A stretch of DNA of 64,000 nt, from the NCBI GenBank assembly GCA_023260975.1, contig JALQTK010000002.1, forward strand, positions 1 through 64,000, written 5' to 3'. The position numbers were made by a program, and so were the translations under genes. Positions 1 to 7,177 of this stretch are shown here, piece by piece. Positions within the stretch are counted from its first letter, which is position 1, and each line of letters opens with the position of its first letter. This stretch comes from Pseudidiomarina sp. GTDB taxonomy: Bacteria; Pseudomonadota; Gammaproteobacteria; Enterobacterales; Alteromonadaceae. A model generated the notes under the pieces. That model had not been told where the DNA came from. It made no database searches and was given only the letters and a program-made list of their open reading frames with translations.

Positions 1-21
1 TTGCCCGTGAGGCTTAACCAT
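1..21 (+). rRNA. rrl: 23S ribosomal RNA, 3' end (partial)
   Basis: The first bases match the conserved last nucleotides of bacterial 23S rRNA (CCGTGAGGCTTAACC). The E. coli molecule ends in nearly the same string. The rest of the gene lies to the left of the window. The bases just downstream (22-45, an AACAC / GTGTT inverted repeat) resemble the flank where the 23S processing stem forms. The end point is uncertain by a few bases. Confidence 0.85.
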
Positions 22-183
22 ACAACACCAAAAGTGTTTTGATGTGGGCATATGCTATGACGTACATAAGTTTGCGCGTGCTTTACCAAATTATGCAGTG
101 ACTGTGGTGTGGTATTTTGACGACAATCAGCGAGTTTATATTGGCTACGGTGCTTTGAATAACAGCACGGTAGCGACTTAATT
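22..183 (+). other. 23S-5S intergenic spacer
   Basis: About 160 bases separate the end of 23S from the start of 5S, longer than the roughly 90 bases in E. coli. No tRNA can be folded from it. One forward frame stays open for about 55 codons up to a TAA just before 5S. It has no ATG in frame, and I treat it as chance. Confidence 0.75.
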
Positions 184-302
184 CGCCTGGCGACCATAGC
201 AATGTGGAACCACCTGATCCCATTCCGAACTCAGACGTGAAACGCATTAGCGCCGATGGTAGTGTGAGGTCTCCTCATGCGAGAGTAGGACATTGCCAGG
301 CA
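184..302 (+). rRNA. rrf: 5S ribosomal RNA
   Basis: The roughly 119-base segment aligns along its whole length with E. coli 5S rRNA. It opens with GCCTGGCGACC and closes with the complementary GCCAGGC. It contains the conserved CCGAACTCAGA loop and the CGCCGATGGTAGTGTG and GCGAGAGTAGG segments. It is the last gene of the rRNA operon and is followed by a rho-independent terminator. The exact ends may shift by one or two bases. Confidence 0.96.
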
Positions 303-315
303 CCTATTCTGAACA

Positions 316-350
316 AGCCCCTGCGTAACCCGCCGGGGCTTTTTCTTTTG
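316..350 (+). terminator. rRNA operon terminator
   Basis: A GC-rich hairpin (AGCCCC TGC / GC CGGGGCT, one mismatch, short loop) is followed by TTTTCTTTT. It lies 14 bases after 5S and ends the rRNA transcript, so murB downstream probably needs its own promoter. Confidence 0.88.
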
Positions 351-382
351 CGCAAATGCTAGCACTCCTTAAAGTCCTCACA

Positions 383-388
383 TACAAT
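383..388 (+). promoter_or_regulatory. possible -10 element of murB
   Basis: TACAAT is a good -10 match, but the sequence 17 bases upstream is a poor -35. Transcription would start about 6-7 bases after it, which is at the murB ATG itself (395). If real, the mRNA would be leaderless. This is weak evidence from one hexamer. Confidence 0.3.
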
Positions 389-394
389 TGGCGC

Positions 395-1396
395 ATGATC
401 GTGACTAAGCACAATGCCCCACTTAAACAATTACATACCTTTCGTCTACCGGGCGTCGCTCGCGTGGTTTACTACTTACGTGATAAACACGATTGCGCCA
501 GTTTACCTACTAACAATTACTTAGTTATCGGCCATGGTAGTAATACTATTTTTACTAGCGATTTCGAGCGCCCATTAGTACGAGTTGAACTACGCGGTAT
601 AGAGATGACTGAGTCGAGCGAGCACTGGCTACTAAAAGTCGCTGCTGGTGAACCGTGGCATGAATTTGTGACTTATTGCTTAGATTCAGGTTATTTTGGA
701 CTGGAAAATCTGGCTTTAATTCCTGGCACTGTCGGCGCAGCTCCAGTACAAAATATTGGTGCGTATGGTAGTGAAGTGGCTGATTTTATAAGCTCAGTAG
801 AAGCTTGGGACCGCGAGCAACACTGTTTTGTGCAGCTTGAACATGATGACTGCCAATTTGCTTATCGCGATAGTATCTTCAAAAAAAATCCTCAGCGCTG
901 GCTGATTACCGCCGTTTATTTTCGTATTCCCAAGCGATGGTGTGCCAATAATCAATATGCTGAATTAAGTGACTTGGTAGAGCCAACTGCTGCGCAGATT
1001 TACCAACGCGTTATCAGCGTTCGGCAGAATAAATTACCCGATCCTGACCTAGTTGCTAATGCCGGCAGTTTTTTCAAAAATCCAACGGTTTCAGCTCAGC
1101 ACTACCAACAACTTGTTAGTCTCTATCCTGAACTACGAGGTTATGCTAATGCCGATGGCAGCTTCAAGTTAGCTGCGGGATGGTTGATTGATAAGCGTGG
1201 CTGGAAGGGTAAACAAATTGGTTCTATAGCAGTCCATCAGCGGCAAGCTTTAGTTTTAATCAATAGTGGTAATGGCTGCAGCGCCGATTTATTGGCGTTG
1301 GCGACTGCGATTAAGAATGATATCCAACAATCTTTTGCTATTACGCTCGAAGTTGAAGTTCGACTATTTGATGACCAGAGCTTAATCCAACTATGA
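395..1396 (+). CDS. murB: UDP-N-acetylenolpyruvoylglucosamine reductase
   Basis: MurB is the cytoplasmic FAD enzyme that reduces UDP-GlcNAc-enolpyruvate with NADPH to give UDP-MurNAc for peptidoglycan. The 333-residue protein is close to E. coli MurB in length and type (type I). Visible motifs are the FAD-binding GHGSN (46-50), PVQNIGAYG (117-125), YRDS (157-160), NAGSFFKNP with the proton-donor serine (Ser225), and LEVEVR near the C-terminus with the expected glutamate (Glu321). The frame also has an ATG at 356. That start abuts the rRNA terminator and adds 13 residues with no family similarity, so I prefer 395, although neither start has a clear Shine-Dalgarno. The stop overlaps the birA start by 4 bases, so the two are probably translationally coupled. 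The rrn-murB-birA order is the same as at E. coli rrnB. Confidence 0.95.
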   Translation: MIVTKHNAPLKQLHTFRLPGVARVVYYLRDKHDCASLPTNNYLVIGHGSNTIFTSDFERPLVRVELRGIEMTESSEHWLLKVAAGEPWHEFVTYCLDSGYFGLENLALIPGTVGAAPVQNIGAYGSEVADFISSVEAWDREQHCFVQLEHDDCQFAYRDSIFKKNPQRWLITAVYFRIPKRWCANNQYAELSDLVEPTAAQIYQRVISVRQNKLPDPDLVANAGSFFKNPTVSAQHYQQLVSLYPELRGYANADGSFKLAAGWLIDKRGWKGKQIGSIAVHQRQALVLINSGNGCSADLLALATAIKNDIQQSFAITLEVEVRLFDDQSLIQL

Positions 1397-2385
1397 AGCA
1401 AAAACCGCAAAATATTATAAGACTCATCGAATTACTTGCTGATGGCGAATTTCATTCGGGTGCCGCCATAGGCCAGTTACTCGGCGTGAGTCGAACTGCG
1501 GTCAGTCACTATGTCACTGAAGTACAAAAGTTGGGCCTTGACGTATTTCGGGTCAGCGGTCGTGGTTATCGTTTAGCCGAATCAATCCAATTGCTTGATG
1601 AAGGCATCATTGCCAACTATTTAGCAAGCGGTGAGGTAAGCCATCTGCAACTCCAACGTGTCGTTGGTTCGACCAATGATACCATTCGTAGTTTAGCTGA
1701 TGCTGATTTAGTACCTGGTTTTACCGTACTAGCGGAAGCACAAACCGCTGGCCGTGGTCGCCGGGGTAAACAATGGCAATCGCCGTTTGGCTGTAATTTA
1801 TATTTAAGTATGTACTGGCCGTTGAATCACGGTATGGCCGCAGCAATGGGCTTAAGTTTGGCGATTGGCACGGCGGTTGCCGAGGCATTGCAAGCGGCTG
1901 GGGTAATCGGCGTGCAGCTCAAATGGCCGAATGATGTGTTGGTTAATGGTCGCAAGATTGCCGGTATTTTGGTCGAATTAGAAGGTCAAGCGACTGGTGA
2001 CGCCAATGCCATTATTGGCGTTGGATTAAATTTGGCTATGCCGGTTTGGTTAAGTAACGAAATTGACCAACCATGGACTGATTTACGCAACGTGCTAGCG
2101 ACAAATTTCGACCGCAATTGGTGGGCCGCTGAGCTCATACAACGCTGCCGAGCAGCATTGTGTGAGTTTGAGCAGTTCGGTTTAACTGTATTTATGCCGC
2201 GTTGGCTGCAGTTCGATTGCTTAGCCTTACAGCCAGTTAATATTCTGATGGGCAGCGAGGTAGTATCAGGGATTGCCGAGGGTATTGATGCGCAAGGTGG
2301 GTTATTAGTTCGTCGTGATGGTATATTAGAAACCTTTAATGCTGGAGAAGTAAGCTTACGCCATGCAAAAAAAATTATTGATTGA
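1393..2385 (+). CDS. birA: Biotin-[acetyl-CoA-carboxylase] ligase and biotin operon repressor BirA
   Basis: BirA makes biotinyl-AMP and transfers biotin to the acetyl-CoA carboxylase carrier protein. The long form also represses biotin synthesis genes. The 330-residue product has an N-terminal winged helix-turn-helix (about 5-62, helix pair about 24-45), so it should be the bifunctional type. The ligase domain follows, with GRGRRG binding the adenylate (120-125), KWPND (177-181), GRKIAGIL (186-193) and GVGLN (209-213). A small SH3-like domain lies at the C-terminus. It overlaps murB by 4 bases upstream and coaX by 23 bases downstream, so murB-birA-coaX looks like one transcription unit. No biotin operon lies in the window. 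Confidence 0.95.
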   Translation: MKQKPQNIIRLIELLADGEFHSGAAIGQLLGVSRTAVSHYVTEVQKLGLDVFRVSGRGYRLAESIQLLDEGIIANYLASGEVSHLQLQRVVGSTNDTIRSLADADLVPGFTVLAEAQTAGRGRRGKQWQSPFGCNLYLSMYWPLNHGMAAAMGLSLAIGTAVAEALQAAGVIGVQLKWPNDVLVNGRKIAGILVELEGQATGDANAIIGVGLNLAMPVWLSNEIDQPWTDLRNVLATNFDRNWWAAELIQRCRAALCEFEQFGLTVFMPRWLQFDCLALQPVNILMGSEVVSGIAEGIDAQGGLLVRRDGILETFNAGEVSLRHAKKIID

Positions 2386-3106
2386 CGCGGGAAATACTCG
2401 GGTCAAAAGCGCTTTGTTGGATGCCGCAGGGCATTTAGAGCCATTATTTAATGTCAGCTATACTGAGCTCGAGAGTGTACCGCTACTGGCACCTGTGAGC
2501 GCAGTCTGGTTAGCTGCAGTGAGCGGTGGTGAACGTCATCAAGCGGTCACTCGCTGGCTAGCTCAACATGCTGATTTGGCTGTGCATCAGCTGCAAAGTG
2601 AAGCGCGCGCTTTCGCGGTAACCAATGCCTATGAACAGCCAACCCATTTAGGCGTCGATCGCTGGCTGGCCATGATTGGTGCTTATAATGAGCAACCCAA
2701 AGCAACTTTAATTATTGATGCGGGCACTGCCATAACTGCCGATTGGATTGACGCGCAAGGTGTACATCTTGGTGGTTGGATTGCGCCAGGTGTTGACCTG
2801 ATGCAACAGGCGGTAATCAATCGTGCGCCACGGGTGTTTAGTGATCCTAATCTAGCCTGGGGTAAAGCCAATCAACTTGGTTGCACTACCCCAGAAGGTT
2901 TGGCTAACGGTGTTGTGAATGGTTTTATCGGTTTGATTAGACAAGCGTTGCATGTCACCGAAACGGAATTAGATTGGTTTGATTATCGTTTATTATTTAG
3001 CGGAGGCTCTACACCGTTATTACCCGCTGATCTAAAACGCCGCGGCGAGTTACGCACTGAACTGGTATTGCAGGGGCTTAGTTACTATGCGGCAGCACAG
3101 TCGTAA
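2363..3106 (+). CDS. coaX: Type III pantothenate kinase
   Basis: CoaX phosphorylates pantothenate, the first step of coenzyme A synthesis. It is unrelated to E. coli CoaA, is not feedback-inhibited by CoA, and usually needs a monovalent cation. The 247-residue protein shows the ASKHA-fold motifs: the DAGNT phosphate loop (8-12), GVDRW (97-101), the catalytic DAGTA (119-123) and GGWIAPG (137-143). The start is an ATG inside birA, with birA reading on for 23 bases. In E. coli the gene after birA is coaA, so the same role is filled here by a non-homologous enzyme. A strong hairpin terminator follows, and the next gene is convergent. Confidence 0.95.
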   Translation: MQKKLLIDAGNTRVKSALLDAAGHLEPLFNVSYTELESVPLLAPVSAVWLAAVSGGERHQAVTRWLAQHADLAVHQLQSEARAFAVTNAYEQPTHLGVDRWLAMIGAYNEQPKATLIIDAGTAITADWIDAQGVHLGGWIAPGVDLMQQAVINRAPRVFSDPNLAWGKANQLGCTTPEGLANGVVNGFIGLIRQALHVTETELDWFDYRLLFSGGSTPLLPADLKRRGELRTELVLQGLSYYAAAQS

Positions 3107-3116
3107 TAGAATAGAT

Positions 3117-3146
3117 AAAATAAGCGCCTAACGGCGCTTATTTTAT
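3117..3146. terminator. bidirectional terminator between coaX and nspC
   Basis: A perfect 12-bp stem (AAAATAAGCGCC, loop TAAC, and its complement) has A/T runs on both sides. It sits between the convergent coaX and nspC stop codons and can end transcription from either strand. Confidence 0.88.
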
Positions 3147-3159
3147 TTAGGTGGTCTGC

Positions 3160-4296
3160 TTACGATAATCGCGAACGAAAATCATCGTAGTTAAACCGAC
3201 GTTTTAAATCAAAGCTTCCATCTTCACGAAGAATACCGATACTGGGGTGCTCAACACCATTAAAGAATGTTGATTTCACCATAGTGTAATGCATCATATC
3301 TTCGAAAATAATGCGCGAACCTGGCTGTAACGGCTCCGCGAAGCTGTACTCACCAATCACATCGCCTGCTAAACATGAATTACCACCCAGTTTATAAGTA
3401 TAAGGCAACTGATGTGGTAATTCGGCTCCGGTCACTGCTGGACGATATGGCATCTCTAACACATCAGGCATGTGGCCTGTTGCCGATACATCAAGAATTG
3501 CTATTTGCCCTGCGTTCTCGACGATATCAACGACTTCAGCGACAAGCGGACCAGTTTGCCAAGCAACCGCTGAACCAGGTTCCAAAATAACCTCTATTTG
3601 GTACTGTTCGCGTATACGCTTTAACTGTTTAATTAAGTGCTCGACGTCATAACCTGCGCGCGTCATTAAATGTCCGCCGCCAAGGTTTAACCATTTCATT
3701 TGCTTCAATAAAGGACCAAACTTCTGCTCTACAGCAGCCAACGTGCGCTCTAATGCAAACGAATCACACTCGCATAGGTTATGTACATGCAAGCCTTCAA
3801 TGCCGGTTAAATCGACACCGACTAACTCTCTTGCACGAATTCCCAAGCGCGAGCCTGGAGCACTCGGATCATACAGTTCGGTGGCTGCTTCTTGATGTTC
3901 AGGATTAACCCGCAATCCAGCTGAAACACCGGCGGCAAGAGTTTGTTCAGCATAGCGTTGCCACTGGCTTAAGCTATTAAAAGAAATATGGTTTACGATC
4001 GGTAACAGCGTATCAATATCAGTCTGTTTAAAACCCGGTGCATAGGCGTGCACTTCGCGTCCGAATTCTTGGTGCGCTAATTTGGCCTCCCATACTGAAC
4101 TTGCCGTACAGCCAACTAAATACTGCCGTACCAGCGGAAAAGCACTCCACATTGAAAAGCCTTTTAAGGCAAGAATAATGTGCGCGCCACTTTGCTGCTG
4201 CACGTACTGCATCAGTTCCAGATTGCGTTTTAGTAGCGCCTCGTCAAGCACAAAACAAGGCGAGGGAATGGCCTGACTTAAGTATGGGTTACTCAT
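3160..4296 (-). CDS. nspC: Carboxynorspermidine/carboxyspermidine decarboxylase
   Basis: A PLP enzyme of the alanine-racemase fold group that decarboxylates carboxynorspermidine or carboxyspermidine, giving norspermidine or spermidine. This is the last step of the aspartate-semialdehyde polyamine route known from Vibrio and Campylobacter. The 378-residue protein has the PLP lysine in ALKGF (Lys45), a glycine-rich NLGGGH (204-209) and EPGSAV (239-244) for phosphate binding, and GNSCLAGD with the catalytic cysteine (Cys308). The ATG at 4296 follows the stop of the upstream synthase gene by three bases. A GTG at 4299 is possible but would add only one residue. It forms an operon with the synthase gene. 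Which polyamine is made cannot be read from the sequence. Confidence 0.93.
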   Translation of the reverse strand: MSNPYLSQAIPSPCFVLDEALLKRNLELMQYVQQQSGAHIILALKGFSMWSAFPLVRQYLVGCTASSVWEAKLAHQEFGREVHAYAPGFKQTDIDTLLPIVNHISFNSLSQWQRYAEQTLAAGVSAGLRVNPEHQEAATELYDPSAPGSRLGIRARELVGVDLTGIEGLHVHNLCECDSFALERTLAAVEQKFGPLLKQMKWLNLGGGHLMTRAGYDVEHLIKQLKRIREQYQIEVILEPGSAVAWQTGPLVAEVVDIVENAGQIAILDVSATGHMPDVLEMPYRPAVTGAELPHQLPYTYKLGGNSCLAGDVIGEYSFAEPLQPGSRIIFEDMMHYTMVKSTFFNGVEHPSIGILREDGSFDLKRRFNYDDFRSRLS

Positions 4297-4299
4297 CAC

Positions 4300-5499
4300 T
4301 TATCGCTTAAAAGGTGAGTCGCATTCAATAACCTGCCAAGGCAGACCGTATTGATTGAGACGATTCATAAATTCATCTGGGTCGAACTGCTCCATGTTCC
4401 AAACCCCAGCTTTCATCCAGTGCCCTTGTACCATCATAGAAGCGCCGATCATTGCCGGAACACCAGTGGTATAAGATACCGCTTGTGCACCCACCTCAGT
4501 GTTACAGGCTGCATGGTCACAATTGTTGTAGATGAAAATGGTCTTTTCTTTGCCGTCTTTCAGGCCCGTGACATAGGTCCCGATGCAAGTTAAGCCGGTA
4601 TAACCTTCGGCTAACGAACCTGGATTGGGCAGCACAGCCTTTAAAAATTCTAATGGGACAATTTTGTGCCCCTGAAAATCAACCGGTTTAATTGAGGTCA
4701 TGCCAACATTTTCGAGGACCCGCAAGTGCGTTAAATACTGCTCACCAAAGGTCATCCAAAAGCGCGCGCGCTTAATGGTTGGAAAATGCTTAACGATTGA
4801 TTCAAGCTCTTCATGAAATAGTAAATACGATGCCCGTACACCGACCCCTGGATAATCCAGGTCTTCGCGTACGCTAATAGGATCGGTCTCGTGCCACTCG
4901 CCATTTTCCCAGTATTTACCCCGTTGAGTAATTTCGCGGATATTGATTTCTGGGTTAAAGTTAGTCGCAAATGCTTGGCCGTGGTCGCCACCATTGCAAT
5001 CGACGATATCCAGATAATGAATTTCGTCAAAGTAATGTTTTGCTGCATAGGCAGTGAATACATTGGTCACACCTGGGTCAAATCCAGCTCCAAGTAGGGC
5101 CATGATACCTTTTTCTTTAAACCGGTCATGATAGGCCCACTGCCAGGAGTATTCGAATTTGGCGAGGTCTTTCGGTTCATAATTAGCGGTATCCAGATAA
5201 TGCACACCGGTTTCTAAACAGGCATCCATGATCGGTAAATCTTGATAGGGTAGCGCTACGTTAATAACCAATACCGGTTGTACCTGCCGAATTAGCGCAG
5301 CAACTTCGGCGGCGTTATCAGCATCGACTTGGTATACCCCAACTACACGATCAGTGCCGGCTTGTTGTTGTATTGCTTCACACTTCGATACAGTGCGACT
5401 AGCCAAATGAATTTCGCTAAAATATTCAGGCAGCATGGCACATTTTTTTACCACCACACCGGCGACGCCGCCAGCACCAATAATTAACACTCGAGACAT
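4300..5499 (-). CDS. Carboxynorspermidine/carboxyspermidine synthase (dehydrogenase), saccharopine dehydrogenase family
   Basis: This cytoplasmic NADPH enzyme condenses aspartate semialdehyde with 1,3-diaminopropane or putrescine to give carboxynorspermidine or carboxyspermidine, the substrate of NspC next door. The 399-residue protein begins with a Rossmann nucleotide-binding loop GAGGVAG (8-14). It contains LASRT after strand 2, GAGFDPGVTNVF and a conserved NNCDHA segment near residue 330, all typical of the carboxynorspermidine branch of the saccharopine dehydrogenase family (often annotated lys1-like). An AAAGGG Shine-Dalgarno precedes the ATG. The gene order synthase-decarboxylase is the one found in Vibrio. 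The genes for making diaminopropane are not in the window. Confidence 0.92.
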   Translation of the reverse strand: MSRVLIIGAGGVAGVVVKKCAMLPEYFSEIHLASRTVSKCEAIQQQAGTDRVVGVYQVDADNAAEVAALIRQVQPVLVINVALPYQDLPIMDACLETGVHYLDTANYEPKDLAKFEYSWQWAYHDRFKEKGIMALLGAGFDPGVTNVFTAYAAKHYFDEIHYLDIVDCNGGDHGQAFATNFNPEINIREITQRGKYWENGEWHETDPISVREDLDYPGVGVRASYLLFHEELESIVKHFPTIKRARFWMTFGEQYLTHLRVLENVGMTSIKPVDFQGHKIVPLEFLKAVLPNPGSLAEGYTGLTCIGTYVTGLKDGKEKTIFIYNNCDHAACNTEVGAQAVSYTTGVPAMIGASMMVQGHWMKAGVWNMEQFDPDEFMNRLNQYGLPWQVIECDSPFKR

Positions 5500-5601
5500 G
5501 TGAACAGCCCTTTTTCGTGATCCATAGGGGGGTTAAATTAAGACCGTAACGATAGCATAAAATTGCTTATTCCGCATGCTCTGGAAATAAAAATTATGCC
5601 G

Positions 5602-7176
5602 CTACAGGGGTACTTCTATCAGCCTTTGCTGGATCACTTGGCAGGCGTATTTTGAGTTACCACAGGCAACCATAGCATTAACATGACCACTTGCCATTTG
5701 GCGTTTCACACCGCGATGGATGAGCTGAAAATTATTCGCTTGCCAAAATGCTATGACCTCATCAGCAGCACCAAAACTGCTGCCAATTGCGTCAATCTGC
5801 TGCTGTTGCGCGGCTTCACCTAGCTGCTTGAGTAAACCCGAGCCACATCCCTGCCGGCGTTTGTTAACGCTCACTGCAATGCGCACAATGCGCCACCATC
5901 GCCACTGCATAGGCGCCAACAATTGCCATTTAAAAGCCAAGGCTTGCGGCAGTAGGTCACCCGCTGGTCGCCGCGTGCCGGCTAAAATATCGGCTTGTAG
6001 ACGCTGATCAACGGGGCCTTCTTCGGCGACCCAAAGTACTCCAACTAAGTGGCCATTATGACTATTTAGCAGCAAATGTTGGCGTTGATCATCAAGTAAC
6101 AGACGCAGGTCATTGGGGCTGCTTTGATAATGCGCCTCAAGTAATAATTGCATGACCTGATTGAGCTGCGCATCAGTTAGTGTTGAAGCATGTACCCACT
6201 GATAGCCATCCTGCCAAGTTATGGGTAGCCGGTATTCACGCAAACACAAAACGTGATTTAACCAGTCTTCAGCAGGGTCTGGATTCCGCCAACGTAGCGC
6301 TTGTTCAAGACTATGTTGAATAAAGTCCTGGTGATTTTTGAGCCAGTCAAGAAACCGGATGACAAAACCGCGTCCACAGCCCTCGTAGCCATCGACAGTG
6401 GTAGCAATTCCCCAAACTGAAAAACGTTGGCAGAGCTGTTGCAGAATATGTATCGGTAAGCCGGCTGCTTCATCAATAACCAGTAATATATTGCTGTTCG
6501 GTAGTTCGAGTAAGCGTTCCCACGCAATGAATTCAGCATGGCCTTCGGCGTATTGCATGAGGCTATCAATCTGACTGCGGCGCGGGGCGGTAACCACTAA
6601 GCGGGCAGTCCCTTGGTAGTTTGCTAAAGCGGCGCCGAGCGTAGTGCTTTTACCGCGTCCGCGATCGGCCATGATGAGGTGGGTGGTCTGCGGTGTTGCT
6701 AGCATAGTGGTGATAATTTGTTGTTGCGCATTGCTCGGAAAATGCGCAACCGCAAGGTGCTCATCAGGTTGCGCCGATAGCTGCTGAAGCACATCGGTTA
6801 GCGTATAGTCTGGGGTAAGCCGAACTACGCGCTCAAAAGCTTCGGCGTGACGTAACAAGCGCTGACAAAAAGCACTCTCTGCTGCTGGTAGATTAATAAT
6901 TAGTACCCCTCCGGCAACCACGGTACCAGCTAATGCGGCCAGCGCATCAGCATGCACCGCATGGGTGAAATTTAGCACGACTAAGGTATTGCTGGTGCCA
7001 AGGTAATCGCGGTAGCGATGCATGGCAAAGCGGTCAGAGCTTTGATCATCCAGTATTAACGCTGCGCTGTTGGCAGCGTTAATAACCAGATGATCGGTAC
7101 AGAGCAAAACTAAGCGCTGTTGTCGCCGTTCGAGTTGCTGTTGACATGCTCGTAGTAATTGAGCTGTCGTTTTCAC
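5602..7176 (-). CDS. tmcA: tRNA(Met) cytidine acetyltransferase TmcA, C-terminally short
   Basis: TmcA uses acetyl-CoA and ATP to make N4-acetylcytidine at the wobble base of elongator tRNA-Met. From a GTG start at 7176, one base after the preceding stop, the protein has 524 residues against about 670 in E. coli. Seen in order: a DUF1726-like N-terminus (about 1-130), an ATPase domain with Walker A DRGRGKST (171-178), Walker B VIDEAAG (about 233-239) and YEGCGRGF (264-271), then a GNAT acetyltransferase domain with RIAV and RRQGCGSGLL (about 432-449). It ends shortly after the acetyltransferase domain, so the C-terminal roughly 130 residues of E. coli TmcA are absent. The frame stays open upstream to 7341, but those residues overlap the end of the aldehyde dehydrogenase gene and look non-coding. 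No remnant of the missing part lies in 5500-5601. Confidence 0.88.
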   Translation of the reverse strand: MKTTAQLLRACQQQLERRQQRLVLLCTDHLVINAANSAALILDDQSSDRFAMHRYRDYLGTSNTLVVLNFTHAVHADALAALAGTVVAGGVLIINLPAAESAFCQRLLRHAEAFERVVRLTPDYTLTDVLQQLSAQPDEHLAVAHFPSNAQQQIITTMLATPQTTHLIMADRGRGKSTTLGAALANYQGTARLVVTAPRRSQIDSLMQYAEGHAEFIAWERLLELPNSNILLVIDEAAGLPIHILQQLCQRFSVWGIATTVDGYEGCGRGFVIRFLDWLKNHQDFIQHSLEQALRWRNPDPAEDWLNHVLCLREYRLPITWQDGYQWVHASTLTDAQLNQVMQLLLEAHYQSSPNDLRLLLDDQRQHLLLNSHNGHLVGVLWVAEEGPVDQRLQADILAGTRRPAGDLLPQALAFKWQLLAPMQWRWWRIVRIAVSVNKRRQGCGSGLLKQLGEAAQQQQIDAIGSSFGAADEVIAFWQANNFQLIHRGVKRQMASGHVNAMVACGNSKYACQVIQQRLIEVPL

Positions 7177-7177
7177 G

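Noticed and set aside
56..181. Possible small protein in the 23S-5S spacer
   Set aside because: There is no ATG in the open frame, and rRNA precursor spacers are cut away; the ATG at 57 is in another frame and stops after 14 codons.
5500..5601. Frameshifted remainder of tmcA
   Set aside because: The 102 bases after the stop show no TmcA-like residues in any frame, so a simple frameshift does not explain the short protein.
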